This document shows positions 34,839 through 43,785 of a stretch of DNA of 64,000 nucleotides, piece by piece. The translations under genes and the position numbers were made by a program. Numbering within the stretch: position 1 is the stretch's first letter; every line of letters begins with the position of its first letter. Below the pieces are notes generated by a model that saw only the letters and a list, made by a program, of their open reading frames with translations, was not told where the DNA came from and did no database searches. Source of the stretch: Larkinella knui (GTDB lineage Bacteria; Bacteroidota; Bacteroidia; Cytophagales; Spirosomataceae); contig NZ_RQJP01000004.1 of NCBI RefSeq assembly GCF_003858645.1, positions 620,001 through 684,000 of the forward strand, in the 5' to 3' direction.

Positions 34839-37568
34839 ATGAATAAAATACGACTATCTACAACGTTATTGAATTTCATTTTCCTCATGCTTCCGGCGCT
34901 GGCGCTGGCGCAGGTTCAGATTACATTTCCAAAATCACGTATGGTTTTTCAGCGAAACGGCGGCAACGAAGCAAGCCTCTGGATCGGTGGTTACTACACC
35001 TTGCCATTTACCCGGATTCAGGTTCGGGTAGAACCGATGGATGGTGGAACGCTGGTGGACTGGACAACCATTCAGGAAAATCCGAAAGGAGGAGCTTTCG
35101 CCGGCTCTGTCACAGTAAAAGGCGGATGGTATCGCCTGAAAGTACGTGGTCTGCAAGGCGAGCAATACATTGAAGGAGGAGGAGTGGAACGCATTGGGGT
35201 TGGCGAGGTATTCGTTATTGCTGGCCAGTCTAATTCGCAGGGATTTAATAACTACGGGGGGCCGGGGGCTGGCGATGACCGGGTCAGTTGTGTCAATTTT
35301 GGATCAAATAATGATCAGTCTCCTTTCGATCCGAATTTTCCCGAGTTTTCGCATTTGGATGCCGACAGCCGGATTTTTCCGCGGGGCTATTCCGCCTGGG
35401 GGTGGGGACGCCTGGGCGATCGACTGGTGTCACGTTTAGGCGTTCCGGTATTATTCTTCAATGCTGGCTGGCAGGGGTCGTCTTCCAAGAACTGGCGTGA
35501 AAGTGCAGACGGTATTCAGACCACGGAGGAATATACAAACACTGAAAAATATCCCGTCGGGCAACCGTATGGGAACCTGCGAACAGCCTTGAATTACTAC
35601 ATTCAGACACTGGGCATTCGGGCCATATTGTGGCATCAGGGCGAAGCGGATAACCAATTTAATCGCTCGACCGACGATTATGCCGCCAATGTTACTAAAA
35701 TCGTTCAGAAAAGCCGCGAACACAGTGGTAAGGATATTTCCTGGATGGTCGCCCGGGTGTCCTATTCCGATCCCAATGGCACCGATGGCAATATCATTGC
35801 GGGTCAGAATAAGGTTATACAGACGGCGGGCAATGTGTTTGCCGGTCCTAATACCGATGCCATTCAGATACCGCGCGGGGCGCCCGGCCATCCCGACAAT
35901 GACGGCGTACACTTCTTCGGCAACGGGTTGATTCAGTTCGCTGAAGCCTGGGATGCCAGCATGGATAATAACTTCTTCCAGAATTCCAGACCACAATCAC
36001 CCACAGCCGGAGCAACCCTGACGGTTTCCTGCGGGGGCACGAATACCTTGTCGCTCCGGGTGGATGGAGGGTTTAACTCGATTAACTGGGATTCGGGCGG
36101 CAATGCCCAGAGCATAACCGTTGGAAGTGGTCGTTACATGGCTACGGTCAAAGACGGGCTTGGCAACACGCGTTTTACGGCACCCTATCAGGTTCCAAAC
36201 CGCCCGGCAGTTACAGCCAGTGGTCCGACGACGTTCTGCGAAGGAGGCAATTTGACGCTGACTTCAACCTACGATAACACCTTTTGGAGTAACAATGCTA
36301 CCGGAAAGACCATAACGGTTTCTACGGCAGGTAATTACCGCGCCGTATATCGTGATGCCGGAAACTGCGAGTTTACCTCCGATGAACTCCCGGTTAAAGT
36401 GAATCCCTTGCCGGCTCCACCAACGGCCAGAAACCTCGGCCAGGCGCGTTTTTGTGACCGGTTATCCACGACCCTCGAATCCACCGATGCTTTGGTTTAC
36501 AACTGGAGTACGGGCGAGAAATCGAAGCAGATCGAAGTCCGAAAAGGAGGCACTTATTCGCTGACCGTTACGGATCAAAACGGCTGTACGTCCAAAGAAT
36601 CCAACCAGATTCCGATCATTGTCGATCCATTACCCAGCCGTCCAACGGTGACCGCCGGTGGACCGACGACCTTCTGTGCCGATCAAAATGTGGCCTTAAC
36701 CTCCACGGCCGAAGCCGGGTATGTTTGGGAAGGGGTAGCCGGACAGACGGGCCGTAGTATTACCATTAACGTAGCAGGCAATTATCTGGTCAGGACCCGC
36801 AATATTTATGGGTGTCTTTCTGATCCTTCCAATACCATTTCGATTCGGGTAAACCCCTTACCGACGCCACCCACGCTAACGGCCAGTGGATCCACGACGT
36901 TTTGCGACGGTGAGCGGGTAACCCTAACGGCCAGCGGTTCCCTGAAAGCGTTCTGGAACGTTGGCGATTCGACGCAAAGCATTGTTGCCACCCGATCCAA
37001 TACGTATACCGCCCGCGTACGTGACGCCAATGGTTGTTTGTCACCCCCTTCGGCCGGTCTTGTTGTCGATGTGAAACCCGTGCCGACCGTCCCCATTTTA
37101 AAACAAATTGGAACGTATACGCTGGAAGCGGCTGGCACCCGGCAAGGTGATTATTACCGCTGGGAACGGGATAATGCCGTGGTTGACCCCCGTACGTCGA
37201 TTATTAAAGCCAACCAAACCGGCACCTACCGCGCCCGGGCCTTTCTAGCCTACGATAATGGGCTGGTCTGTGCGTCGGACTTCTCGGCGCCACTCGCTTT
37301 TACGCTGATTATCGACAACGATGGCTTGAGCGTTTATCCGAATCCGAGCCCAACGAAAGAAATAACCATTGAAACGCTGGAAGATATCACCAATGCAACC
37401 GTTACCCTGACGACCCTGAGTGGACAGGTCTTGTGGGTTGCGAATGTGACCACATTTAACGAAAGAAAATACTGGAATTTTTCGACCGTTCCGTCGGGGC
37501 AATATATTTTGACGGTTCGTTCGCCTACATTCAAAGTGTCGAAACGGCTTTTGATTGGGGGATTATAG
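34839..37568 (+). CDS. T9SS-secreted SASA-family esterase with Ig-like repeats
   Basis: 909 aa. Signal peptide (ends ALAQ, about residue 24). Catalytic domain of the SGNH/SASA type (sialate O-acetylesterase or CE6 acetylxylan esterase): nucleophile Ser131 in VIAGQSNSQGF, WHQGEADNQF, and Asp355-x-x-His358 in DGVHFFGNG. After it come about five tandem Ig-like modules of about 75-80 aa, several starting with TASGPTTFC/TAGGPTTFC and ending in NPLP, then a T9SS type A sorting domain (SVYPNPSPTKEITIE … SGQYILTVRS). Exported to the surface or medium. Substrate (acetylated sugar) is inferred only from family. Followed by its close paralog. Confidence 0.9.
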   Translation: MNKIRLSTTLLNFIFLMLPALALAQVQITFPKSRMVFQRNGGNEASLWIGGYYTLPFTRIQVRVEPMDGGTLVDWTTIQENPKGGAFAGSVTVKGGWYRLKVRGLQGEQYIEGGGVERIGVGEVFVIAGQSNSQGFNNYGGPGAGDDRVSCVNFGSNNDQSPFDPNFPEFSHLDADSRIFPRGYSAWGWGRLGDRLVSRLGVPVLFFNAGWQGSSSKNWRESADGIQTTEEYTNTEKYPVGQPYGNLRTALNYYIQTLGIRAILWHQGEADNQFNRSTDDYAANVTKIVQKSREHSGKDISWMVARVSYSDPNGTDGNIIAGQNKVIQTAGNVFAGPNTDAIQIPRGAPGHPDNDGVHFFGNGLIQFAEAWDASMDNNFFQNSRPQSPTAGATLTVSCGGTNTLSLRVDGGFNSINWDSGGNAQSITVGSGRYMATVKDGLGNTRFTAPYQVPNRPAVTASGPTTFCEGGNLTLTSTYDNTFWSNNATGKTITVSTAGNYRAVYRDAGNCEFTSDELPVKVNPLPAPPTARNLGQARFCDRLSTTLESTDALVYNWSTGEKSKQIEVRKGGTYSLTVTDQNGCTSKESNQIPIIVDPLPSRPTVTAGGPTTFCADQNVALTSTAEAGYVWEGVAGQTGRSITINVAGNYLVRTRNIYGCLSDPSNTISIRVNPLPTPPTLTASGSTTFCDGERVTLTASGSLKAFWNVGDSTQSIVATRSNTYTARVRDANGCLSPPSAGLVVDVKPVPTVPILKQIGTYTLEAAGTRQGDYYRWERDNAVVDPRTSIIKANQTGTYRARAFLAYDNGLVCASDFSAPLAFTLIIDNDGLSVYPNPSPTKEITIETLEDITNATVTLTTLSGQVLWVANVTTFNERKYWNFSTVPSGQYILTVRSPTFKVSKRLLIGGL

Positions 37569-37584
37569 GGATTTGTTTCGAGAT

Positions 37585-37620
37585 CAGCCCCGTGGAATGC
37601 GTTTCACGGGGCTGTTTTGT
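37585..37620 (+). terminator. Rho-independent terminator
   Basis: CAGCCCCGTG (37585-37594) pairs with CACGGGGCTG (37605-37614), followed by TTTTGTTTT. Confidence 0.85.
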
Positions 37621-37765
37621 TTTCCGGTAAAAAAGCCGAATCTTTGTTAATTGAAGAATACGAAAGAAGGGAAGGCAGTCTTTTTTGTGCCAGTTAAAAG
37701 CGATACAAGAATCAGATAACCGAAAATTAAGAGAGATTGAATTGAGAACGATTACTTGTTAACGA

Positions 37766-39904
37766 ATGAAATTCACCGTACTTACCCGGGTGCTTGGCAT
37801 AGCGGGATTTTTGTTTTTTGGGAATACTGCCCTTGCTCAACTGAAAATAACGTACCCGGTAAGTCGTGCGGTTTTTCAGCGCGATCAAAGTAATAACAGT
37901 ACTATTTACGTGGCCGGAACGTATGCGCAGCCCGTTACGAAGGTAGAAGCTCGTCTGGTAATGATGAGTGACGGACAGGGCAACGATACCGACTGGCAAA
38001 CCATCCAGACCAATCCGCAGGGAGGCATTTTTCAGGGCTCGTTGAAGGGAAGAGGAGGCTGGTATCGGCTGGAAACCCGGGCCTGGCAGGGCAATACGCT
38101 CGTAGGGCAGGATAATGTGGCTCGGATTGGCATCGGCGAAGTCTTCATTATTACGGGGCAATCCAACGCGCAGGGATTTCAACAGAAAGGCGCGGAAGGG
38201 GCCACCGACGACCGGGTGAATTGCATCACCTATGACAATTCCGTTGCTAACTCACTCGATAATCCGCCTTCGCTCAGTTTTCGGCAACTTGGCGCCGATG
38301 CGCTCGTGGGTCCACGGGGGCAAAGTGCGTGGTGCTGGGGTTTGCTTGGCGATATGATTACCCGCAAATACAACGTCCCCGTATTGTTTATCAATACCGC
38401 CTGGGCCGGAACTGCCATCCAGAACTGGATTGAAAGCTTCGACGGAAAGACGACTAAAAATATTTTTATCGACCAGAATTTGCCCGCCGGAATGCCCTAC
38501 GGGAACTTACTGATTGCGTTGCGGTATTTCAGTTCATTGCAAGGTTTGCGGGCGGTGTTGTGGCAGCAGGGCGAAACCGATAATCATTTGCGGCTTCAGC
38601 AGGAGCAGTATAAAAATTCGATGCAACTGCTCATTAACAAAACCAGATCCGATACCAAGCGGTATCCCAGCTGGATGCTGGCCCGGTCTTCCTATAATTT
38701 GGGACGGGTCGATCCCGGCATTATTGCCGCTCAGAATCAGGTAATTAACACGTTCAACAACAACGTTTTTGCCGGGCCGGAAACCGACCGGATTCAAATA
38801 CCGCGCTATGATGCCGTCAACAACGATGGTGGAACGCACTTTGGTGGCGACGGTCTTCGTCAGTATGCCGAGGCCTGGTTTGCCAGCATGGACGAGCGGT
38901 TTTTTACGGGAGCCATTCCCCTGCTGCCTCTGCAAACGCCGGCCTTAACGGTCGCTTGTGCATCTACGAACCAGGGCGTCAACCTGAGTTTGCAGACGGA
39001 AGTCCGGGATAAAGACAATACGTTATTTCAGCTGACGAATATTACCTGGAGTAATGGCCAGAAAGGAAGCTCGCTGGCGGTAACCGCTCCCGGAACCTAC
39101 TATGCCATCGCCAAAGACGAGAGTGGGACTACATTCATTTCCCCATCGGTTACCATTTCGGCTCCGCTGGTGCCCGTGGCACCAGTCATCACACAAGCCG
39201 GAACCCAGCAGGCCTGCGCCGATTCGACGTTTACGTTTTCGACCGATAGCCCGATCGCTAACAACATTATTTGGAGCACCAACGCCAATACCCGGCAACT
39301 CACCACCGGGACCGCAGGTACATATACCGCCCGCGCCGTAAATCTGTACGGGTGTACGTCGCCGGTTTCCGAACCGGCCAGTCTCGTCATTCAGCCCAAA
39401 CAGGCTCCGCCCCTGGTTGAACAGCGAGGGCCTTTTTCATTGCAGGCTTTGCCCCCGGCCGGAGCCATCGTGGCGAAACGGCAATATGACTGGAAAACGG
39501 GATCCAGTATCGTTTCGGGGAATGCAGACGTCATAAAAGTTACCCAAAACGGTGCGTATTCGGCTCGTTCAAAAACCACCTTTACCATCGGAAACAACTC
39601 GGTGGTGTGTTATTCCCTCTTCTCGAAAGACGTTAACTATGTGAGTAACGAAAATGCAGAAAATGGCATCATCGCCTTTCCAAATCCTTCCGTTGACGGC
39701 ATTGTACGGCTTGAAATAAAGGAAAATATAAAAAATGCGACGATAACGGTCTCCACGCTGAGTGGTCAGGTGATTTACACAACCCTGCTGCCGGTTTTTG
39801 ACAATCAGCTGGCTATCAATTTGTCAACATTTTCACCGGGAAATTATATTGTACGGGTAAAAGCTGATGGATACAAGGCAACCCGGCGGGTTTGGATAAA
39901 ATAA
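37766..39904 (+). CDS. T9SS-secreted SASA-family esterase, paralog
   Basis: 712 aa. Same plan as the preceding gene with fewer modules: signal peptide ending ALAQ, N-terminal domain beginning KITYPVSRAVFQR, catalytic Ser133 in IITGQSNAQGF, LWQQGETDNH, and His358 in NNDGGTHFGGDG, where the Asp-His spacing is one residue longer than in the paralog (DGGTH against DGVH). Then two Ig-like modules instead of five, and a T9SS type A sorting domain (IIAFPNPSVDGIVRLE … PGNYIVRVKADG). A tandem duplication with different numbers of Ig modules. Confidence 0.9.
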   Translation: MKFTVLTRVLGIAGFLFFGNTALAQLKITYPVSRAVFQRDQSNNSTIYVAGTYAQPVTKVEARLVMMSDGQGNDTDWQTIQTNPQGGIFQGSLKGRGGWYRLETRAWQGNTLVGQDNVARIGIGEVFIITGQSNAQGFQQKGAEGATDDRVNCITYDNSVANSLDNPPSLSFRQLGADALVGPRGQSAWCWGLLGDMITRKYNVPVLFINTAWAGTAIQNWIESFDGKTTKNIFIDQNLPAGMPYGNLLIALRYFSSLQGLRAVLWQQGETDNHLRLQQEQYKNSMQLLINKTRSDTKRYPSWMLARSSYNLGRVDPGIIAAQNQVINTFNNNVFAGPETDRIQIPRYDAVNNDGGTHFGGDGLRQYAEAWFASMDERFFTGAIPLLPLQTPALTVACASTNQGVNLSLQTEVRDKDNTLFQLTNITWSNGQKGSSLAVTAPGTYYAIAKDESGTTFISPSVTISAPLVPVAPVITQAGTQQACADSTFTFSTDSPIANNIIWSTNANTRQLTTGTAGTYTARAVNLYGCTSPVSEPASLVIQPKQAPPLVEQRGPFSLQALPPAGAIVAKRQYDWKTGSSIVSGNADVIKVTQNGAYSARSKTTFTIGNNSVVCYSLFSKDVNYVSNENAENGIIAFPNPSVDGIVRLEIKENIKNATITVSTLSGQVIYTTLLPVFDNQLAINLSTFSPGNYIVRVKADGYKATRRVWIK

Positions 39905-39919
39905 CGGACTGAGTAAGAA

Positions 39920-39960
39920 ACAAAGCGGGTCGTTCATGCAGTTGGAAGACCCGCTTTGTG
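39920..39960 (+). terminator. Hairpin terminator after the second esterase
   Basis: Perfect 12-bp stem (39920-39931 with 39948-39959, ACAAAGCGGGTC/GACCCGCTTTGT) with a 16-nt loop; the downstream T-run is poor, so termination may be partial. Confidence 0.6.
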
Positions 39961-39983
39961 TTGATAAATCCGCTCTTATGTGG

Positions 39984-39991
39984 TAAATTTG
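39984..39991 (+). promoter_or_regulatory. -7 promoter box of the nuo operon
   Basis: TAAATTTG, exact TAnnTTTG match, 56 bases before nuoA. A TTG at 39961-39963 lies 20 bases upstream as possible -33 element. Confidence 0.55.
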
Positions 39992-40047
39992 AAAGATAAT
40001 TTCCCGTTTGAAATATCGTTACCTTACAGTGCTTTCTGTAACCTGTT

Positions 40048-40419
40048 ATGAACATAGCCTATTTGCCTTCTGATTATCTGCCCATTTTTATCCAATTGGG
40101 GTTAGCGCTGGGATTTATCGTCACCACGATGATCGTTACCCACAACATCGGTCCCAAGCGGAGCAGCCAGAAAAAAGACGCGGCATTCGAATGCGGTATT
40201 CCATCGGAGGGCGACGCCCGGACGCCGATTTCGATCAAGTATTTCCTGATTGCCATTCTTTTTGTACTGTTTGATGTTGAAGTTATTTTTATGTATCCCT
40301 GGGCCGTCAATTTCAAAAATTTAGGCATGGCAGGGTTCGTTGAAATGATTCTCTTTATGGGATTGCTGCTTGCCGGTTTCTATTACATCCTGAAAAAAGG
40401 AGTTTTGAAGTGGGAGTAA
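40048..40419 (+). CDS. nuoA: NADH-quinone oxidoreductase subunit A
   Basis: 123 aa, three membrane segments (about 8-30, 66-86, 92-115). Family motif KKDAAFECGIPSEGDAR followed by SIKYFLIAILFVLFDVEVIFMYPWA, with the acidic residues of helix 2. Part of the membrane arm of complex I near the quinone site. First gene of the operon. Confidence 0.97.
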   Translation: MNIAYLPSDYLPIFIQLGLALGFIVTTMIVTHNIGPKRSSQKKDAAFECGIPSEGDARTPISIKYFLIAILFVLFDVEVIFMYPWAVNFKNLGMAGFVEMILFMGLLLAGFYYILKKGVLKWE

Positions 40420-40474
40420 ACCGAAATGTAGTAGAAAATGTTAATTCGTTGTTATCAACAAACAACCAAACAGC

Positions 40475-41020
40475 ATGGCAAGTGACATCAAGATAGCCGA
40501 AGCCCCCGCCAGTTACGACGGCCCCGGATTTCAGGCAACTTCATTTGATAAAATAATTGGATTGGCCCGCGCAAATTCGCTGTGGCCATTGCCTTTTGCA
40601 ACGTCTTGTTGTGGCATCGAATTTATGTCGACCATGGCATCGCGGTATGATATTGCCCGTTTCGGAGCTGAGCGTCCGAGTTTCTCACCCCGTCAGGCCG
40701 ATGTGTTGCTGGTGGCCGGAACCATTGCCAAGAAAATGGCACCCGTTTTAAAACAGGTGTATCTGCAAATGGCCGAGCCGCGCTGGGTAATCGCGATTGG
40801 TGCCTGTGCGTCGAGTGGCGGTATTTTTGATACCTACAGCGTTCTACAGGGAATCGACCGCATTATTCCGGTCGACGTTTACGTGCCCGGTTGTCCACCG
40901 CGCCCGGAACAAATTCTCGATGGCTTAATGAAAGTGCAGGAACTGTCGATCAATGAATCCCTGCGCCGACGCAATTCACCGGAATACCAACACCTGCTGG
41001 AATCGTACAATATTCAATGA
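40475..41020 (+). CDS. nuoB: NADH-quinone oxidoreductase subunit B
   Basis: 181 aa. Carries cluster N2, the last iron-sulfur centre before quinone: adjacent cysteines in [19 protein letters not shown] and VPGCPPRPE. The ending ([18 protein letters not shown]) is divergent. Followed by a gap of 144 bases with a quasi-palindromic repeat before nuoC. Confidence 0.97.
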   Translation: MASDIKIAEAPASYDGPGFQATSFDKIIGLARANSLWPLPFATSCCGIEFMSTMASRYDIARFGAERPSFSPRQADVLLVAGTIAKKMAPVLKQVYLQMAEPRWVIAIGACASSGGIFDTYSVLQGIDRIIPVDVYVPGCPPRPEQILDGLMKVQELSINESLRRRNSPEYQHLLESYNIQ

Positions 41021-41024
41021 TTGG

Positions 41025-41134
41025 ATGGTTTTAATGGTTAAATGGTTGGAAATGACGGGCTGGTCGAGGGGTTGAATCCCGAACGACTCATTTACCTGCC
41101 AAACCATCGGCGACCCTTTAACCATTAAAACCAT
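41025..41134. repeat. Quasi-palindromic repeat between nuoB and nuoC
   Basis: ATGGTTTTAATGGTTAAA (41025-41042) has its perfect complement at 41117-41134, with weaker pairing further in. The arms reiterate the word ATGGTT(T)AA. Same word family as the element at 41685-41752. Confidence 0.75.
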
Positions 41135-41164
41135 TGAGCCATCAAAACCTTTTGATCGTTTTTC

Positions 41165-41668
41165 ATGACTAACGAGGAAGTTGCTAAAGATCTGATCCGC
41201 CAGTTTGGTGAAGACGTTTACGATTTTGATGATCCGCACGGAATGCTCACGCTGTCGACCACCCGGGAGCAAATTATTCCGATGCTTCAGTATCTGAAAA
41301 ATCATACAATTTATCAGATCAGTTTCCTGACCACTCTGTGCGGTATTCATTATCCCGACGACCCGAACCCGGAGCGGGAATTTTGTGTCGTTTATCAGCT
41401 TCACAGTCTGGTCAATAATTTCCGGATTCGCATCAAGGTTTTTCTTTCTGAAGCCGATTTGCATATTCCCACCGCAACGACGGTTTATATGAGCGCCAAC
41501 TGGATGGAACGCGAAACGTACGACTTCTTCGGTATTATTTTCGACGGCCACCCGAAGTTGATCCGGATTCTGAATATGGAAGACATGGATTATTTTCCGA
41601 TGCGGAAACAATACCCGCTCGAAGATCCGACGCGGGAAGATAAGATCGATGCACTTTTTGGACGATAA
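41165..41668 (+). CDS. nuoC: NADH-quinone oxidoreductase subunit C
   Basis: 167 aa. 30-kDa subunit motifs: FCVVYQLHSLVNNFRIRIKVFL, PTATTVYMSANWMERETYDFFGI, and DPTREDKIDALFGR close to the typical EDPLREDF… ending. Single NuoC, not fused to NuoD. Flanked on both sides by quasi-palindromic repeats. Confidence 0.95.
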   Translation: MTNEEVAKDLIRQFGEDVYDFDDPHGMLTLSTTREQIIPMLQYLKNHTIYQISFLTTLCGIHYPDDPNPEREFCVVYQLHSLVNNFRIRIKVFLSEADLHIPTATTVYMSANWMERETYDFFGIIFDGHPKLIRILNMEDMDYFPMRKQYPLEDPTREDKIDALFGR

Positions 41669-41684
41669 GGATTGAATGGTTTAC

Positions 41685-41752
41685 ATGGCTGGATGGTCAA
41701 AAATGGTTGAATGGCTTACTTTAAATTCAACCATTTTTAACCATCCAGCCAT
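41685..41752. repeat. Quasi-palindromic repeat between nuoC and nuoD
   Basis: Arms 41685-41711 and 41726-41752 are reverse complements at 26 of 27 positions with a 14-nt loop. Words ATGGCTGGATGGTCAA and AATGGTTGAATGG show the reiterated ATGG pattern also present before nuoC. Confidence 0.8.
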
Positions 41753-41770
41753 CCAATAATTCAAAGTTAC

Positions 41771-43018
41771 ATGAGCACTGTACTTGATATATCGAATAAG
41801 AATGTGCCGGGCAGCGATTTGCCGGCTAAGCCGGAAGAATCAGTCCAGTACGTCAATGAGTTAACGACCCTTAACCTGGGCCCGACGCACCCGGCCACAC
41901 ACGGTATTTTCCAGAATATCCTGCAAATGGATGGCGAAAAAATCGTGTCGGGTGAGCAGACGATTGGTTATATCCACCGGGCTTTTGAAAAAATTGCCGA
42001 ACGGCGGCCTTTCTACCAGATTACCACGCTGACCGACCGGATGAACTATTGTTCGTCGCCCATCAATAATTTTGGCTGGCACATGACCGTCGAAAAGTTG
42101 TTGGGCGTTACGGTGCCGAAACGGGCGGAATACATTCGCGTGATCATGATGGAACTGGCCCGGATTGCCGATCACCTGATCTGTAACGGGATTCTGGGCG
42201 TCGATACGGGAGCCTTCACCGGTTTTCTGTATCTGTTCGAAGAACGCGAAAATATCTACGAAATCTACGAAGAAGTCTGCGGAGCGCGGCTGACCACCAA
42301 CATGGGCCGCATTGGCGGTATGGAACGGGATTTGTCGGCCGAAGCCATCCGTAAAATCCGGGCGTTCATCAAACGGTTTCCGCCAATCATGCGCGAGTTT
42401 GAGAAACTATTCAACCGCAACCGGATTTTCATGGATCGCATCGTCAACGTAGGTGGAATTTCCGCCGAACGGGCTTTGAACTACGGTTTTACCGGCCCCA
42501 ACCTGCGGGCTGCCGGGGTTGATTACGACGTGCGGGTGATGAATCCGTATTCGTCGTACCAGGACTTTGAATTTGACATTCCGGTGGGCCAAAGTGGCGA
42601 CACCTACGACCGGTTTATGGTTCGAAACGAAGAAATCTGGCAAAGCTTGCGCATCATTGAGCAGGCGCTTGAAAACCTGCCGGAAGGCCCGTACTTTGCC
42701 GATGCGCCGGAGTATTATCTGCCGCCCAAAAAAGAAGTGTACCGGAACATGGAAGCCCTTATTTATCACTTTAAAATTGTGATGGGTGAAATCGATGCTC
42801 CGGTGGGCGAGGTTTACCACGCTGTTGAAGGCGGTAATGGTGAACTGGGTTTCTACCTGATCAGCGATGGTGGCCGGGCTCCCTACCGTCTGCATTTCCG
42901 CCGGCCTTCGTTCATTTATTACCAGGCTTATCCGGAAATGTGTGTCGGCACGACCCTGTCGGATGCTATTGTCATTATGAGTAGCCTGAACGTCATTGCG
43001 GGCGAACTGGATGCGTAA
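41771..43018 (+). CDS. nuoD: NADH-quinone oxidoreductase subunit D
   Basis: 415 aa. 49-kDa subunit: GPTHPATHGIFQNILQMDGE, the quinone-site region IGYIHRAFEKIAERRPFYQ, RGATGVDTGAF-type ILGVDTGAFTGFLYLFEERE, and the C-terminal PSFIYYQAYPEMCVGTTLSD-like end with the conserved DxVxIMSSLN..AGELDA. Forms the quinone-binding cavity with NuoB. Followed 18 bases later by a small gene with an unusual Shine-Dalgarno sequence. Confidence 0.97.
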   Translation: MSTVLDISNKNVPGSDLPAKPEESVQYVNELTTLNLGPTHPATHGIFQNILQMDGEKIVSGEQTIGYIHRAFEKIAERRPFYQITTLTDRMNYCSSPINNFGWHMTVEKLLGVTVPKRAEYIRVIMMELARIADHLICNGILGVDTGAFTGFLYLFEERENIYEIYEEVCGARLTTNMGRIGGMERDLSAEAIRKIRAFIKRFPPIMREFEKLFNRNRIFMDRIVNVGGISAERALNYGFTGPNLRAAGVDYDVRVMNPYSSYQDFEFDIPVGQSGDTYDRFMVRNEEIWQSLRIIEQALENLPEGPYFADAPEYYLPPKKEVYRNMEALIYHFKIVMGEIDAPVGEVYHAVEGGNGELGFYLISDGGRAPYRLHFRRPSFIYYQAYPEMCVGTTLSDAIVIMSSLNVIAGELDA

Positions 43019-43024
43019 AGTCCG

Positions 43025-43033
43025 AAAGGAGGG
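43025..43033 (+). promoter_or_regulatory. Strong Shine-Dalgarno sequence, unusual for Bacteroidota
   Basis: GAAAGGAGGG at about 43024-43033, 3-4 bases before ATG 43037, closely matches the anti-SD complement AAGGAGG. Most genes in this window have none. Confidence 0.6.
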
Positions 43034-43036
43034 AAT

Positions 43037-43246
43037 ATGAAACCTGATTGGCAGGATTTGGTTGTTACCTCTCATCTGGATACCATTCGGAAACTTAGTG
43101 AAGATAAGGAGTATGAGAAGCAATGGATGGATTGGACGAAAGAGACCAAAGCCGAAATGAACCTGTTACGCAAAGAAAAATTTGAGCCTGCTCCATTAAC
43201 GTGGCAGGAAGTTTTGAAGACGAATACCTGCTGTAAACCGATATGA
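43037..43246 (+). CDS. Small hypothetical protein inside the nuo operon
   Basis: 69 aa, charged and helical (DTIRKLSEDKEYEKQWMDWTKETKAEMNLL in part), ending CCKPI; not a known complex I subunit as far as I can tell. Its stop overlaps the nuoE start by 4 bases (ATGA), so it is translationally coupled to nuoE. It has the strongest Shine-Dalgarno sequence in the window. Could be an accessory or assembly factor; no function is assigned. Confidence 0.7.
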   Translation: MKPDWQDLVVTSHLDTIRKLSEDKEYEKQWMDWTKETKAEMNLLRKEKFEPAPLTWQEVLKTNTCCKPI

Positions 43247-43740
43247 CGGAAACTTCAACTACCGTAGAATTTACCCCTGAGCGACTGACGATCGCACAGG
43301 AAATGATTGCCCGTTATCCGCAGGGTCGCCAGAAGTCGGCGCTGTTGCCACTGTTGCATCTGGCGCAGGAACAGTGGGGGTGGCTGAGTCCTGAAGTAAT
43401 GGATTACATTGGCCGGATGCTTGATATTCAGGCTATTGAAGTCTATGAGGTGGCTACGTTCTACACCATGTTTCATTTGAATCCGGTTGGCAAACACGTC
43501 ATCGAGTATTGCCGGACAGGGCCTTGCTGCCTGATGGGCGGGGAGGAAGTATACGATTACCTGAAACAGAAACTGGGAGTCAAGGCGGGCGAAACAACCG
43601 CGGACCAAAAGTTTACCCTGAAAGAAGTCGAGTGCCTGGCAGCTTGCGGTATGGGACCGGTTTTTCAAATTCGGGAACAATACTACATGCATCTGACCAA
43701 AGAACGAGTCGACGAAATTATTGAAGAATTGAGCCGGTAA
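43243..43740 (+). CDS. nuoE: NADH-quinone oxidoreductase subunit E
   Basis: 165 aa thioredoxin-like 24-kDa subunit. Binds [2Fe-2S] cluster N1a through Cys-x4-Cys (CRTGPC) and Cys-x3-Cys (CLAAC). Family stretches EVYEVATFYTMFHLNPVGKH and VKAGETTADQKFTLKEVEC. Start overlaps the small upstream gene. Followed by a phytanoyl-CoA dioxygenase-type gene instead of nuoF. Confidence 0.96.
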   Translation: MTETSTTVEFTPERLTIAQEMIARYPQGRQKSALLPLLHLAQEQWGWLSPEVMDYIGRMLDIQAIEVYEVATFYTMFHLNPVGKHVIEYCRTGPCCLMGGEEVYDYLKQKLGVKAGETTADQKFTLKEVECLAACGMGPVFQIREQYYMHLTKERVDEIIEELSR

Positions 43741-43785
43741 CCAGGCGGGTAATAGATCACCTTAAATTCAACACAGACAGTACGC

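Noticed and set aside
12094-41752. Repeats as a CRISPR array
   Set aside because: No regularly spaced direct repeats with unique spacers and no cas genes; the elements are inverted repeats.
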